64,000 nt of DNA from Paramecium octaurelia. Lineage: Eukaryota > Ciliophora > Oligohymenophorea > Peniculida > Parameciidae. The notes below the pieces were generated by a model. The model was not told the DNA's origin. It worked only from the letters and a program-made list of their open reading frames with translations, and searched no databases. The position numbers and the translations under genes were made by a program. The stretch spans positions 900,497-964,496 of the forward strand of contig CAJJDP010000004.1 in assembly GCA_905182995.1 (NCBI GenBank), given 5' to 3'. Each line of letters opens with the position of its first letter. The stretch's first letter is position 1. Below, piece by piece: positions 38,040-50,264 of the stretch.

Positions 38040-38265
38040 ATGATCGCTGGATATTTGTAAAGCAAGTTGATCGCAAAATCTAGCATATAGGAGGTGCATG
38101 GAACAGATATGTTAGCCACGTAAGGTATTTTTGTGGTTCATCTTTAATATAGATCGAAGAACTTCAAAAATCTATATGGGTGGACAATCACAGTAGCAAT
38201 TAAACCCATTGGATTTGGTTTAAATCAGCAGTGCTTTACCTCAATTTTCTTTTTAACAAAACAAT
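38040..38265 (+). other. Structured, G+C-richer intergenic block: short ORF or possible ncRNA
   Basis: The spacer between ASF1 and the PWWP gene (37996-38486) holds a block richer in G and C than its flanks. A TGA-stopped frame of 76 codons starts at 38040. The block also contains several short inverted repeats: CCAC...GTGG, TATAGAT...ATCTATA around 38155-38185 enclosing GAAG/CTTC, and TTAAACC...GGTTTAA near 38200-38225. Either a tiny protein or a non-coding RNA would explain it. It matches no RNA class I can recognise. Confidence 0.3.
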
Positions 38266-38486
38266 GATCAAAGACTATAGACTCTTTTAAACACAAATTA
38301 CTAATAACAAATATCATAATTGGCCAGTCCTCCAAGTATTGATTTGATTAATTAGATCAAGGTATTTGAAATAAATATTTTAAGGAACAAGCAAAAGTTG
38401 TGAGATTGCATTATTAAGCTTGATTAATAGGTGATATAATATAATAATATATTAATATATATAAATATTTGAAATTGCAATACCAA

Positions 38487-40023
38487 ATGGATTCTGAAAT
38501 ACCTGAGAGTTACAGTAAGGATGAGATAGTCTGGGCAAAGATAAGAGGATGTAAATGGTATCCATTATTTTAGACCCCTGGTGGCCTGGAATTATCGCTG
38601 AAGTGATAAAGGATAAATAGTCATCGGAACCTGCTAAATATCTTGTAAATTTCATTGGAGATAACTCACAGTATGATTAACCTTTGAATAGAAGTTCCAC
38701 ATTACCTTTTTAAAGTCTTGCCAAATATCAGGAGAAGTATGAGGAAATAGTGCAAAAAATCAAAACTAAGCAACACAAAGATTCGGTCACAGCAGCAGAT
38801 TAGATTTTGAAAGGGCAATCAACATATGAAAGTATTTAAATTCTGATATAAGTTGAATCAAAAAAAATCTCTAAGAAAAAGAATTTCACTAAAACAGTCA
38901 GTAGAAGAAAGAAAACAAGATCATCTTCAAGTGAGGAACATAGTGGAATATATGGATCATCTAGAAAATCTAAGATGGATTCGGAGGATAGTACGAAACC
39001 TGACAATTTTAGTTCAGAGATTAAAGAGTTATTGAAAATGATGAACGAGACTAAATTGAACCCAGTATTAATAGAAGCTAAAATATCAAGTGTATGATAA
39101 ATAATAAAAATAATAGCTGATTCAGATTGTTGATTTAGATAGACCTGACATAATGGAAGTTTTGTAGGGCCCCAATGGGAAATTGCTAATGCAGATACAA
39201 GCACGATTAACGGATAAGAAGAACCTCTCTTAAGCTTAAATGAATTTTACACAATTCCTTGAGAAATTAAAATCAATCGTATTGAGAACGGTAATACAGA
39301 AATGAAAAATCTAGTTTTTTACAGTATTTTGACCCAACCGAAATCATCCAGTAACTCCATTAAGTATCAGGTTAAAAGAAGATCACCCAAAAGTTATTAG
39401 AGAAACTGTAAAATCAACCGAATTTCATCTTGGATTGTACGATATTCAATACTAATTTAAAAGCTGAAGACGACAGTGAGGATTCAGATTCAGGAGAAAG
39501 TGATGGAGAAAGCGAAGAGGATGAATCTAGTGAAGAATCTGTTAAAAAGGGGAAATATTAGAGACAGATTCCTATTACTAAACCCATAATTAGAAAAAAA
39601 TATACATAAGCTTAATCACCTAAGAAACCCAGAAAACAAAGTCAGGATGTTCCCAATCCTTTACAAAAAAACAAGGTAGTGTAGAAAATATCTGAAACGA
39701 TATCAGAATATACTGATTAAATCATTCCAAAGAGGATAAGTGAAGATATTGAGAGCAGGATTAGATCATGTGATTCAAATATGGGATTTGTATATAAGAA
39801 AAAATATCGTACAATTCTAGAAAATATTAAAGTATAAAGAGTTTGTTATTAATCTTAGAAATAATCTAAACAAGACCTAATCAATTTGTTATCAAATAGT
39901 TCAAATTAAGAATAGTTATGGAGTAAATACATATTTTATTTTCTAGATCTTCTGAACGGGAATACTTAGAGTATGAACCAGAGTGGAAATAAGCAAAATG
40001 ATTATGAATAATAATATTCATGA
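38487..40023 (+). CDS. PWWP-domain protein with TFIIS-like central segment
   Basis: The model is 477 aa with introns at 38551-38573, 38832-38852, 39092-39116 and 39291-39324. The N terminus is a PWWP domain: VWAKIRGYPWWPGII, with the signature restored exactly by removing the first intron, then YLVNFIGDN. A basic linker follows. A helical segment (residues about 195-285) resembles the TFIIS N-terminal/LEDGF integrase-binding fold, then comes an acidic Ser/Asp/Glu stretch. A later part, EDIESRI...YKKKYRTILENIK, is like the start of the TFIIS central domain. PWWP domains read methylated histone H3. The likely role is a chromatin or elongation factor in the nucleus. The TFIIS assignments are weaker than the PWWP call. 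Confidence 0.82.
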
Positions 40024-40054
40024 ATATGTTCAACTAATATTATTCAAAATTGGT

Positions 40055-43000
40055 ATGTCTGATAATTAATTTAAATTCAAATATTATCTCAACTTCATGG
40101 ATATTTATTAACTATTAAGTTTTGATGGATTCAACAACACTTTAGAGATCATTCTCAACAAATTGGCCTGTTAGAAGTTGCAATAGATTCAAAACAATCT
40201 AAATATTATTTGCATTATTGGATCTCAAAAGTCAGGCAAAAGTTGGTTATTGAATAAATTGTTCATGCAGGGTTAAGGTTTTCAATCTAGCACCAAAGTA
40301 ACAATCATAATAAACTCAAGGGATTCTATTTTACCTATGATGGTTAATTGATTATAGATACAGAGGGTTTGGGTTGTGGCGATCAAAGAAAAGACATCTA
40401 AATCATCCTACTTGCTTCTCTATTATCAAGTGTAGTAATCTATTGTGGTAAACAAGAATCATATCTATCCCTTAGGTTATTCAGTTGAAGATTTTGAACT
40501 CATGATTAATCTTGAAGATTATGAGGACTTTCTACCTCCTTTTATTTGGGTTTTGAGAGATATACAAAACAAGGATGCACTCTAGCCAAAAGAACTACTT
40601 GAAAGATAGTTTAAATCATAAAATCGAGTGAAGAAACACCTACTTAAGCTTTTCTCAGATTGTGTTACTATTCCATCATCAAGTGAAAGCATAGAGTTCA
40701 TAGATTCAATGGCTTTGTTAAGGAGAAAAGTGTTAAATTATGCCAAACCCAAGAAAATCTATTAGAACATTTATTTGAATGGTGCACTTTTGGTTGAGAT
40801 GATTTAAATGGTAGTTACCAAATTCAACAGCAATCAACCTGTTGATTTAAGACAAATTACTGAAACAATTGTAGACAGACAATCTATGGTGTTGTTAAAT
40901 GAAGCATTTAAAAAATATGAATAATCAATCATGCAACTAAAATTGCCTACATGTTCATTTGAAGAATTAAAGAATCACCATAAGGATTCTGAACTCAAGG
41001 CTTTGGAATATTTGAAATCTAAAATCAACGACAAAGATTTAAATGATGATCTACATCAAATGTGCAAAGAAACATTCAAAGAGATCTGTAAACGTAATGA
41101 ATAAGAAGCAACCAACTTATGCAATTAATTTATTAATTAAGAATTTTAAACCTTGCAAAAACGATTATCTGAATATAGAAGTATCTTAGAATTTGAGAGA
41201 GACATCAAACTATTCTATCAATTTTTATTGGAACATGGCCCAAAAACTGTTTTAAAGCAACAAGTGTATTAAGAATTCTATAATAAAATGATGACAGAAG
41301 GTACGAACATGTTTATTAAATAATAAAATTAACAATAACAACAACAACAATAGCAACCACTCTAAATAAAAAATGAAAATATTAGCACAGAAAAGGATAA
41401 AACCATTAATGAACTGATTTGTAAAGTTAAAGAACAAGAAAATAAAGTTTATTCATAACAATCATAAATTAAATTATTGGAAGAATAACTATTTTCATCA
41501 GATAAATAATTAGAAATACTATAAGCGGAATTAATTAAGTAGAAAGAACTCCATTAATAGCAATTTAAATAATTTGAGAGAAATCTTTACCTAAAAGAAT
41601 CTGAATTCAATAAGATGAAAGCACTCAACGAATAAAAGATTCAACATCTAACTAAACAATTAGAACAAAGTTAAAGAAAAGAAACTTAAATGGATTCCTC
41701 ATTTCTCTCAACGAAATCAGAGTATACAATTTAAATTAGAGATGTTTAATCGAAATATGAGTAAATGATCACTTAATTGCAAGAAAGACTATTAGTATAA
41801 ACTGATAAAACCTAGTAACTCCAAGATCAATTGAATAATTTGGAGTCATAGAATACTTAAGCTTAATTTAAATTACAAAGTAAAGAGAGTAAAATTTACG
41901 AATATTAACAATAAATCTAATTATTGAAGAATTCGGTAGTTTAATTGCCATAGATCGATAATTTAAATAATGAAGAAAATGAAAAATAAATAATAAGGTT
42001 GAAAGAGATTATTGAATCTTAGGAAACACAACTGAAAGATAAGACATCCTAATTGATACAATTAAAATCTAGTTTGGAAAGAGAATAAGCATTGATTGCT
42101 TAAGAGAAATAGTTCTTAGAAATATAACTCAAGGATCTCTCTGAATAACTGAAGCTAGAGAAGAAGAATCATGAATAAACTTTAAGTTTATTTGAAAGTT
42201 AAAATGATGTGAATAAAAGTTAAGTATTTTCGAAATAGTATATGGAAATGAAAGATATGCATTTGAATGAAATGAAATAATTAGAACAAGAATTTGAAAT
42301 CTAAAGAAGAAAAATGTAATAATAGATTGAGTACTTGAATTCAGAACTAAATAAAACTGAAAGCTAATTATTATATTAATAAAATGATTTTACTAGAGAA
42401 TTGTAGTAAACAAAAACGTAGATTCTGAATTATGAAGATAACATATAACGATTGAATAGAGAATTTATGTTATTAGAATAGTAAAAGACTAGAATTTAAA
42501 GAGAATTAGAAGAAAAATTGATTTTGAAAACAAAGAATCATCAACAAGAAATTGAGGAATTAAAAAGATAAAATTTGAATGAGTATAGATTGTTATAGAA
42601 TAAAAATGAAGAATAAATTGCATAGTTGAGATGCATGTACGAATTAGAGAGATAAAAAATTGAATAAAAATTTATGGAAGATAGAAAGACTATGGAAGAA
42701 AAGTATAATCAAATGGTTGAGGAGTTGGAAAGTTAATTTGACAATAATTAAGATGAAGAGATTTCGAAATTATAGAAAAAATTGAAATAAAATGATTTGC
42801 AAATGCAACAATTATCCTAGCATTGGTAAAATGAAAATGATTTAAAATAAAAATAGATTTTAAGTTTGGAGTAGGTAAACAATTCTTTGAAAATATCTAT
42901 TTAACAATTTTAGGATGAATAATAAAATTTATAAAAGTAATTACAAGACTTACATCAACTCAATTAAATTAATGAAGAAGAACTAAACACTTTAAAATAA

Positions 43001-44430
43001 TAGGGATAATATGACTCATTGAATAATAATAAATAAGATTAAATAGAAAAGATTAAATAAAATAATACTCTAGAAAAATAGAAACTCATCGAGTAAATCA
43101 ATGAATTAAAGAAATAACTAGAAGATGCATAAGATGAAAATATTAAAATGAAAGTTGAATATGAAAAGCAATTGGCTTTAATTACCTAAGAAAATGAGTT
43201 CAATTCGCACAAAGTTGAATAACTCTAAACTCAATTATAAAACTATGAATAAAAAAACTTTACATAGTTAATTAAAATTGAAAGCAATGTTGCTTAATTA
43301 ACTCTTGAAACTGACCTTAAAGAATAGCAATAAAAATATGAAAAGTTAAGACAATAATACAAAGAATAAGAAATTAATAATAATAAAATAGTAGTTGACT
43401 TATAACAATAAGTTGAATAATTAAAAACATAATTATAAGAGGAATTAAAAAATTAACAATAGAAAAACGTAAACCTTCCGACCCCATAAAATATTGTATC
43501 ATCGAACACTTAAGTGATTAACTAATTGAAGCAATAAAATGAAAAATTGTAGAGTGAACTGTAAGAACTTAAATCCTTACATGAACGAGATACATTACTT
43601 TGGGAAGGTAAATTCAAATTCTTGCAGTAATAAAAGGATTAATCAAAATAAGATTTACAAGAAGCCATGAAAAAATTTGAATTCACTATTAATCATCTCT
43701 AAAAAGCCAGATAATAAGATTTAGAAGAGGAGAGTAACTCTATTTCTGAGATGTTAGTAACTTTAGAAAAGAAGTATTAATTGTAAGTTTTAGATCTTAC
43801 GGAGCATCATTAAGCAATTGTTAATGAATATGCTATGAAGATTGAATAGTTACAAAAAGAATTAACATTGAACAATTTATCAAATTAAAATTATCATAAA
43901 GGAGATTTTAGTGATATCTCTTCACTCTATGAAAATCAAATTGAATAAATAAAATTGTAATATGAGACAAAAATTGAAGAGTTATACTTAAATCATACTG
44001 AAGAGAGGTAGATTTGGAGAGCCAAGCTGAGTGAAGCTGAAGAAAAATTAAAGGAAGCTGAAATCAGAAGATCTAATATGGTGTTTGAGCATGAGAAAGA
44101 AAGGGCAAAATGGAATATTGAAAAAGATGAATTGAAATATCAGAAAAGTGATTTGCAAGAATAATGTTAGAATTTAGAATAACAAAAGAATAAATCCGAT
44201 AAAAAGAATAAGAAAGTTGGTACTATAAGAACAAGATTAAGTCCGAATAAATCTCCTGGTAATTGTTTATTAATATTATAGGAACATTTTCTAATGCTTC
44301 TAAACTAGGACAATCCTTTGACACTTTTCAATAAGCAAGTATGGAACTACCAGAAGAAAACAAATCGATTCATTTGAATCCTGGGGAATCATTCGAAGCC
44401 TATTATTTAGCATAAAAAAAGTTTGATTGA
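40055..44430 (+). CDS. GBP/atlastin-like GTPase fused to a very long coiled coil
   Basis: The model is 1433 aa with introns at 40298-40320, 40448-40475 and 44259-44281. The N-terminal GTPase has the P-loop GSQKSGKS (56-63), STKG with the switch I Thr, DTEGLG (94-99) and WVLRD in place of NKxD, the signature of GB1/RHD3-type large GTPases. A helical middle domain extends to about residue 420. From there to residue 1380 the protein is almost unbroken Glu/Lys/Gln/Leu coiled coil, far longer than in animal GBPs. There is no membrane segment or CaaX box. Such GTPases remodel membranes or coat vesicles and parasites. The coiled coil suggests a tether or scaffold, which is inference. It begins 31 nt after the PWWP gene. 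Confidence 0.88.
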
Positions 44431-44453
44431 TAATTAATATAAATTTATTATTA

Positions 44454-45348
44454 ATGTTATTTGCTAAACAACAAGATTATAACCCTATTGAACAATATTA
44501 ACCAACCTCGTTTAGTTATGGTTCAGGCATTTATACACCATAAAAACCTAAGATTGTTTACAATAATGGCATTATTAATTAACAACCAAGAACCAGAGCT
44601 GAGAGAGTACGCAAATCAATTATCTTAGGAATATCAAAAGGAAATAGAAATCAAATCTGCAGGACCGAGAATGCAATAGAACTGTAACCAATAAAATTAT
44701 AATCTAGATTCACAGAAAGACGATATGAAAAGTCTTTTGCATAGTCCAATGCCTGATACGACTCTTTTTCAGGCAGGTATGTTTATTATATGAAAAAAAC
44801 AGAACGAGATAGATTTGCAAAAGACTTCGCAGCCGAAGATAAAAAGCAAAGAGAAATGTAATACAAGCTAAAATAATTATCTTATGAATCAAGGAGATTA
44901 GCAAATCTATAAAGGGATGGTGTACTATGGTAGCGAAATGAAGAGTATTTGCTTAAAGTAGGTAATCAAATTAAAATAGGACGAATAACGAAGACAGTAT
45001 CATTCTGAACAATTTACAAGAGGTAAAAGGAATACAAATGGATTGGCATATAACCCTATCACTTTGGAGTATGCCTAAAATGAGGCTGGCCAAGCATTAA
45101 GGCGATATGACGAATTGCATTAAGTGAGAAAATTTGTAAGGGCCAAAAATTTAGACACAAGAGCTAATTGTGGTTTCAATGTATTAAGTGGTAATTTACT
45201 TAAAAGATAAATAATAGGTTAGGAGAGACAGGGTGTTGATTAAATAGTTCCAGATGAACTAAGACCCGACTATTAATTAAGAGTCAGAGATTTATAAAAT
45301 TAATTAAATTTAAAACATTATGCCATCTAATAATAAATATTTTAATGA
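44454..45348 (+). CDS. Hypothetical protein, possibly ciliary
   Basis: The model is 279 aa with introns at 44744-44776 (33 nt) and 44958-44979 (22 nt). After a Gln/Tyr/Pro-rich head comes a charged helix (RDRFAKDFAAEDKKQREM...), then two conserved-looking strings, NGLAYNPITLEY and NLDTRANCGFNVLSG. The NPITLEY and GFNVLSG pattern looks like a motif of uncharacterised proteins kept in ciliated protists, but I cannot name the family. It starts 23 nt after the GTPase stop. The 33-nt intron is multiple-of-three but contains a TGA, so it must be removed. Confidence 0.72.
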
Positions 45349-45872
45349 AAATATATTATTTATTTATTATCTAATGTAATTTAATTATTAATTATAACTG
45401 TATTTAGAATCTATGGACTTCAAATTTTGACATAATAACAATGATTTCAATATGTATATTGATTAAAAATTAAAGACTTAGAAGTAATAATATCTTTTAG
45501 TTTATTCTATGCTAAAGTGGATAATGCGAACAGAAAATTGAAATGATTAAGACTTTATTAATTTCCTTTAAAGATGCTTAATTTTTTAATAATTTTTTTG
45601 TGAAAATTTAGTTTCTATTCATTTTCTATCTTTTCTTTCTATAAGAAAAACATGATTATTGGAGAGTTATATAATATAAATATTATTTCTAATTATTTAA
45701 ATAAACATTAACAAATTGTAAAACTATATTATTAAAGTCAAGATTATCATTACTTAAACCAAAAACCTTAAACTGTACTCTTGATATTGAATATAATTCG
45801 ATAAAGAAATTGCGTGGATCTTATTTCAAATTAGAGCTTTCTTATATAATAATTGTTATATTAATTAATAAA
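45349..45872. other. A+T-rich spacer
   Basis: About 520 nt between two plus-strand genes. I see no convincing frame, RNA gene or repeat. Confidence 0.5.
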
Positions 45873-48800
45873 ATGGAGTAATTGCAAGAAGGAGATTACG
45901 TAACAATATTGAAGGATCCTATTAAAAATGAAAAAGGATATATCAGATATGTCGGGGAATTGGAAGGCAGACCAGGCACATTCTATGGAATCCATTTGGA
46001 TGTAATTTGAATTAATTAAACATCAGAATAAAGTTGGGACTCATAATGGTACATTGTAAGGGAAGGAATACTTTACTTGTCCTGATGGTCATGGTCTATT
46101 CATCACAGGGAATCATTTAAAAAAGGCAACAATAGTCACTAGAGATCCAAATAAGTACAATTATGTGTGATATTTCAGAAAATCTACAAAAGTAACAAAA
46201 GATGAACCTAAGCCGCAAAAGTTAAAGACGAGTGCTAGTTCAGCTGCAGTTGTTTAAAAAGCATAGCCTCAATAACAGAGTTAATATGGAAGCAACCAAA
46301 CCACAAAACAAACCACTCTGAAAAGAAATGAATCCAAGAAAGAAACAGTAGTGAAGCGACCTGTCGAAGAATAAATCGAGGAAAGACTGTCTACTTTAGA
46401 AGCAGAAGAAGTCCAAGAAGTATGAAATTGCAAATATGATATTTTAGCCACAATAACTAATTAAGTAATAATCAGAACCTGAGCCTTAGTTTTTGGATCA
46501 TTAACAAGAATTAGACAGTGTTAAATAATAATATCAGGCTTTAAAAATTGTTGCAAATGATTACAAGTTGGAAAATAAATCGTTAAAAAAGAAAGTAGAA
46601 TAATTAGAATAAGAATTAACTGAGTAATTGGAAGATTTGGATTCATATGAAAAATTAATTATGGAATGTGAATAATTAAAATCTGATAAAGACATTATGA
46701 ATTTAAAATTGCAGGAATTTGAGGCAGCAAATTAATAATTATAATAATAAGTAAGTTAATTGCAATTTGAAAAAGAATTAGCAGATCTGGAAATTGAAGA
46801 AGCATTGGTCACTTGTGGAGCCAATCTCTAAGTAGGCACTTAAGATTCAAGTGAGGTTGTGCTTAAAAATACTCAATTACAAAAGGCTCTGGCCTAATTA
46901 AAATAAGAATATGATGATTACAAGCAATAAAAAATAACTGAAATTTAACAATACTAAATTAGATTAGAGGCCATTCCATCATTAAATGAAAAGGCTATGA
47001 AATGTGCTAAATTGGAAACTTAAGTGAAGAAATTGACTGAAGAGAATTAAGAGTTGTGTCAAAGAGTTGATGAAAGTTAAGCTTTGCAAGAAATGATTGA
47101 GAAAATGACAGAGACTTTAATGAAGAAGGATGATCTTATTGAAGAATTAAGAAACTAGATTAAAACAATTAATGAAGAGAAAAAATTGGATTAAGAATTG
47201 ATATCAACTTTATTGGATGAAAGCAATTCTTTGGAAAAAACATTAAATGATATGCAATTTAAAATAGATTAAGCTAATGCTTAGATTAATAACAATGCAA
47301 ATGACTTATAAGAGAAGGATTTATAAATACAAAGACTCAAAGTAAAGGTAGCTTAATTGAATAAATAATTTGACCAACAAAGACTAGAGGAAGACAATAC
47401 TCAAAATGAGCATCCAAAAAAGACATTTTTAGATGAAATCAATCTTAAGAATTAAGAATTGATATCATAATAAAGGGATACATACAAAAAATATATGAAA
47501 GTAGCATTAAACAATATTGAAATAAGAAATCAGATAGCATTAAAGGGGATAATTATTTATAAATCATTACCATAAGATTATTGCACAAAACTAAAATTCA
47601 ATCTATTAGAACCAGTGATTTTAGTAAGAAAATTAAGTGAGAAGTCTTTGCTAGTGGCAGATGAATTTTTATAATAATTAGAAAATTAGAGTGATAAATT
47701 CATAAAAGAGGAATTATAAGATTTAGGATTTTGGATGTTGAATGCTCACAAATCTCTTTATTAATTAAGTGATTTGTGTAATATATTCACTATATACTTA
47801 TAAAATTAGACAGACAGAGAATCTTTAGAGAAAGTTGCTAGAAATGGAATTTTGTTGAATTAATTCAAAATTGCTGATACCTTGGTTGATATGATTATCT
47901 AAAGTGTGCAAAATGAAAAAATCAGTACATAGCTTTCATTATCAGAATTATAATTTGCAATTTAAAGAATTAACGATGATCTTAGCAATCTTGAAATTCA
48001 AGAAGGGGCAGTAATTGAATCTCTCTTGAATCAAATTATATTTAAATATAGCTATTCAATCTTTAACTTCAAAGTCATTATTAACTAATCAACTGCTACA
48101 ACTTTATAGCAGATAACTGTTGATTAATTGATCGATACATTGATTTAAAGATGTAAGGAGTTATCAAAATAATTACGTTATGGAAGATAATGTTGGGGAG
48201 GATATTTTAATAGAAAGAATGAGAAATTCTCAGAATTAATAAATTATTTATAACAATTATTGCAATAGGATTTGAATAAGCTAGAGTTAGATCAGTATTA
48301 ATCTTATATATCTTGTTAAGGAGAATCTGTTTCGTAGCCATACAGAGATAGGTGTGTATCAATTGTTCATTTGTTGAATCAAATAAATCAACAATTTGAA
48401 GAGTAAAATCTTAATGAAGAATTTTTATCAAACAAACCAACTTTGCATTCATATGCATAAACATCCCTTTGGGCATAATGGTAGAAAGAATTAAAATCTT
48501 AATTGTCTGATATTTCATATACTATTGAATCTGAAAAAAGATTGAAAGATGATTTGCAAAAATTGTAGTAGGAGAAAACTCAAATTTACTCTGATTGTGT
48601 GGCATTGCGTAAAAATAAGGAAGCATTAGAGAATAGAGTGGTTGATTTATAAATTAAGGCTGATAGAGTATAAGTTCTTGAGAATGAAAAACAAAGGCAT
48701 TTAGAGAAGATTAAAGGATTTAATGAAGCTTCAGAATTGACTAGGAAGGAGATTGATAATCTAGAGAACAAATTGAAAGAGAGTGAAGAAATCAGGAAGT

Positions 48801-49246
48801 AACTAGAAGAACAAATTAGCTTATACCAATAATAATAACCAAAAAACTCTTTTCTTGATTAACTTTAAGGAAGAAATTTTAGAAAGAGTGGAACATTGTT
48901 GATCTAATCATCTAACAATTTAGATTAGGAGAGCACTTTTAATCCATTTTAAGAATTAACTATGAATAAAGGAATTGAAGCCGTGTTATTGAAGGAGAAT
49001 TAACAACTCAAGTTATACAAGTTGAGAGATGAAATACTCTCAATAACATCATCTAATGAAAAACCTTAGATTGAGGAAAAATTGTTACAAATAAGATAAT
49101 TAAAAATGAAATAATTAAAAAGTATGGCTTTGAATGAAAAGTTTGATGCTAGAAACTAAGCAGCAAAATTTTATGTGAAATAAAGTGGAATGAAACTCAC
49201 AAATACAGTCTTGATGGATACTTTGTAGGCTATTATAGCAGTTTGA
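45873..49246 (+). CDS. DCTN1: Dynactin p150-Glued-like subunit (CAP-Gly plus coiled coils)
   Basis: The model is 1098 aa with introns at 46002-46026, 46155-46178 and 46420-46447; I checked the frame base by base to the TGA. The CAP-Gly domain is at residues 1-80: VTILKD, GYIRYVGELEGRPGTFYGIHLD and YFTCPDGHGLFI. The usual GKNDG groove motif reads GTHNG here. A basic linker, coiled coil 1 (about 185-520), a helical globular intercoil region around 530-800 and coiled coil 2 follow, the p150 layout and size. Dynactin couples dynein to cargo and microtubules. In Paramecium it would serve vesicle and ciliary transport. Confidence 0.87.
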
Positions 49247-49298
49247 AAAATATGAGTTAAAATAAAATATAATAATATATAAAAATTGATAATAATCT

Positions 49299-49598
49299 TC
49301 AATTATCGGTTCTTTTTAAAATAGATCTTTTCCTTTGTGAATTTTATTCAGTTTGTTGGTTAATACAAGGATTGAGCCATCCTATATTTGAGAGCCCTTT
49401 ACATTTTAAGACTTATCTTTTGATGTAGGTTACTTCTGTATTTGGATGATAATTAAGTACAATAAGTAGTTCGTTAAATTTAATCTCTTTACAACTTCTC
49501 TCGAGAATCATGGGCTCCTCTTCATCCACTGCAGATTTTTAGAGAAGATTCAAAGGTGTAGGTTTTGAAATTTTTGATAATGGTGAAAAGGAATTCAT
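49299..49598 (-). CDS. Small hypothetical protein
   Basis: A single uninterrupted frame of 99 codons, ending in TGA, converges on the dynactin gene (53 nt apart). The sequence looks coding, with a Ser/Pro/Thr head, an acidic EEEP patch, a β-like middle and a basic RKRSILKRT end. A 25-nt intron-like stretch inside (GTACTT...ACAG) would remove the stop if spliced, so the unspliced form is preferred. No family recognised. Confidence 0.6.
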
Positions 49599-49772
49599 TA
49601 AAAATACAATTTATTATAATCTCCAATGAAGATATGGATTTGAAGTTTATATTATGAATAAAATTCTTGATAATTCATGATAATTCGAAAAATTTAACAA
49701 ATCATTATAATAAGATATTTGTAATTCAAATTTGGGTATTTATTTGTTAATAAATTATTTAATATATTAAAA

Positions 49773-50264
49773 ATGAATTAACATAATAAAGTATAAGAAT
49801 ATGAAAAAGTTCTTGATTTACTTGATCACTTTTTAAAAAAATACTAAAATTTAGGTAAGAATGCCATAGAAACTTCAATTGTCAGTCTCCTCAAGAATAA
49901 TGTGACTGGGTTATTCTTTGTTGGTTTCTATGAAGTAATTGATGGTATACTCATTGATTCTATATTAGATAATCATCTTGAAGTTGGACCATATTAAAGT
50001 ACTATATTGGCAACGCCAAGAATTGAGAAGGGGAAAGGATAATGTGGGTAATGTTGGGCAGAAGGAAAGGTTCAGATTCAAGAAGATGTGAAGGTTTGCT
50101 AGAATTACATAGCTTGTGACAATGAAACATAAAGTGAGATTGTTATCCCAGTAATAAAGAATGGAGTTGTGTAAAGTGTTTTAGACATTGATTCAGAACA
50201 TTTGTCTAGATTTGATGAAGTCGATTCTAAGTATTTATAAAGAATAGTTGAGTATTTAATTTGA
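49773..50264 (+). CDS. GAF-domain free methionine-(R)-sulfoxide reductase (fRMsr)
   Basis: The model is 163 aa with no intron. The GAF fold keeps the diagnostic fRMsr cysteines in order: GKGQCGQCWAE and then NYIACDNETQSEIVIPV, followed by VLDIDSEHLSRFDEVD, the typical C-terminal motif. The enzyme reduces free Met-R-sulfoxide with thioredoxin and is found in bacteria, yeast and many protists. The length (about 160-180 aa in the family) is normal. The cytosol is the expected site. The start ATG gives the usual short helical leader before the GAF domain. Confidence 0.9.

Noticed and set aside
38040..38265. Known structured RNAs (tRNA, U snRNAs, SRP RNA, telomerase RNA) in the ASF1-PWWP spacer
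   Set aside because: I compared the block with the conserved boxes I know for these RNAs, including a CAACCCC-type telomerase template, and found no match.
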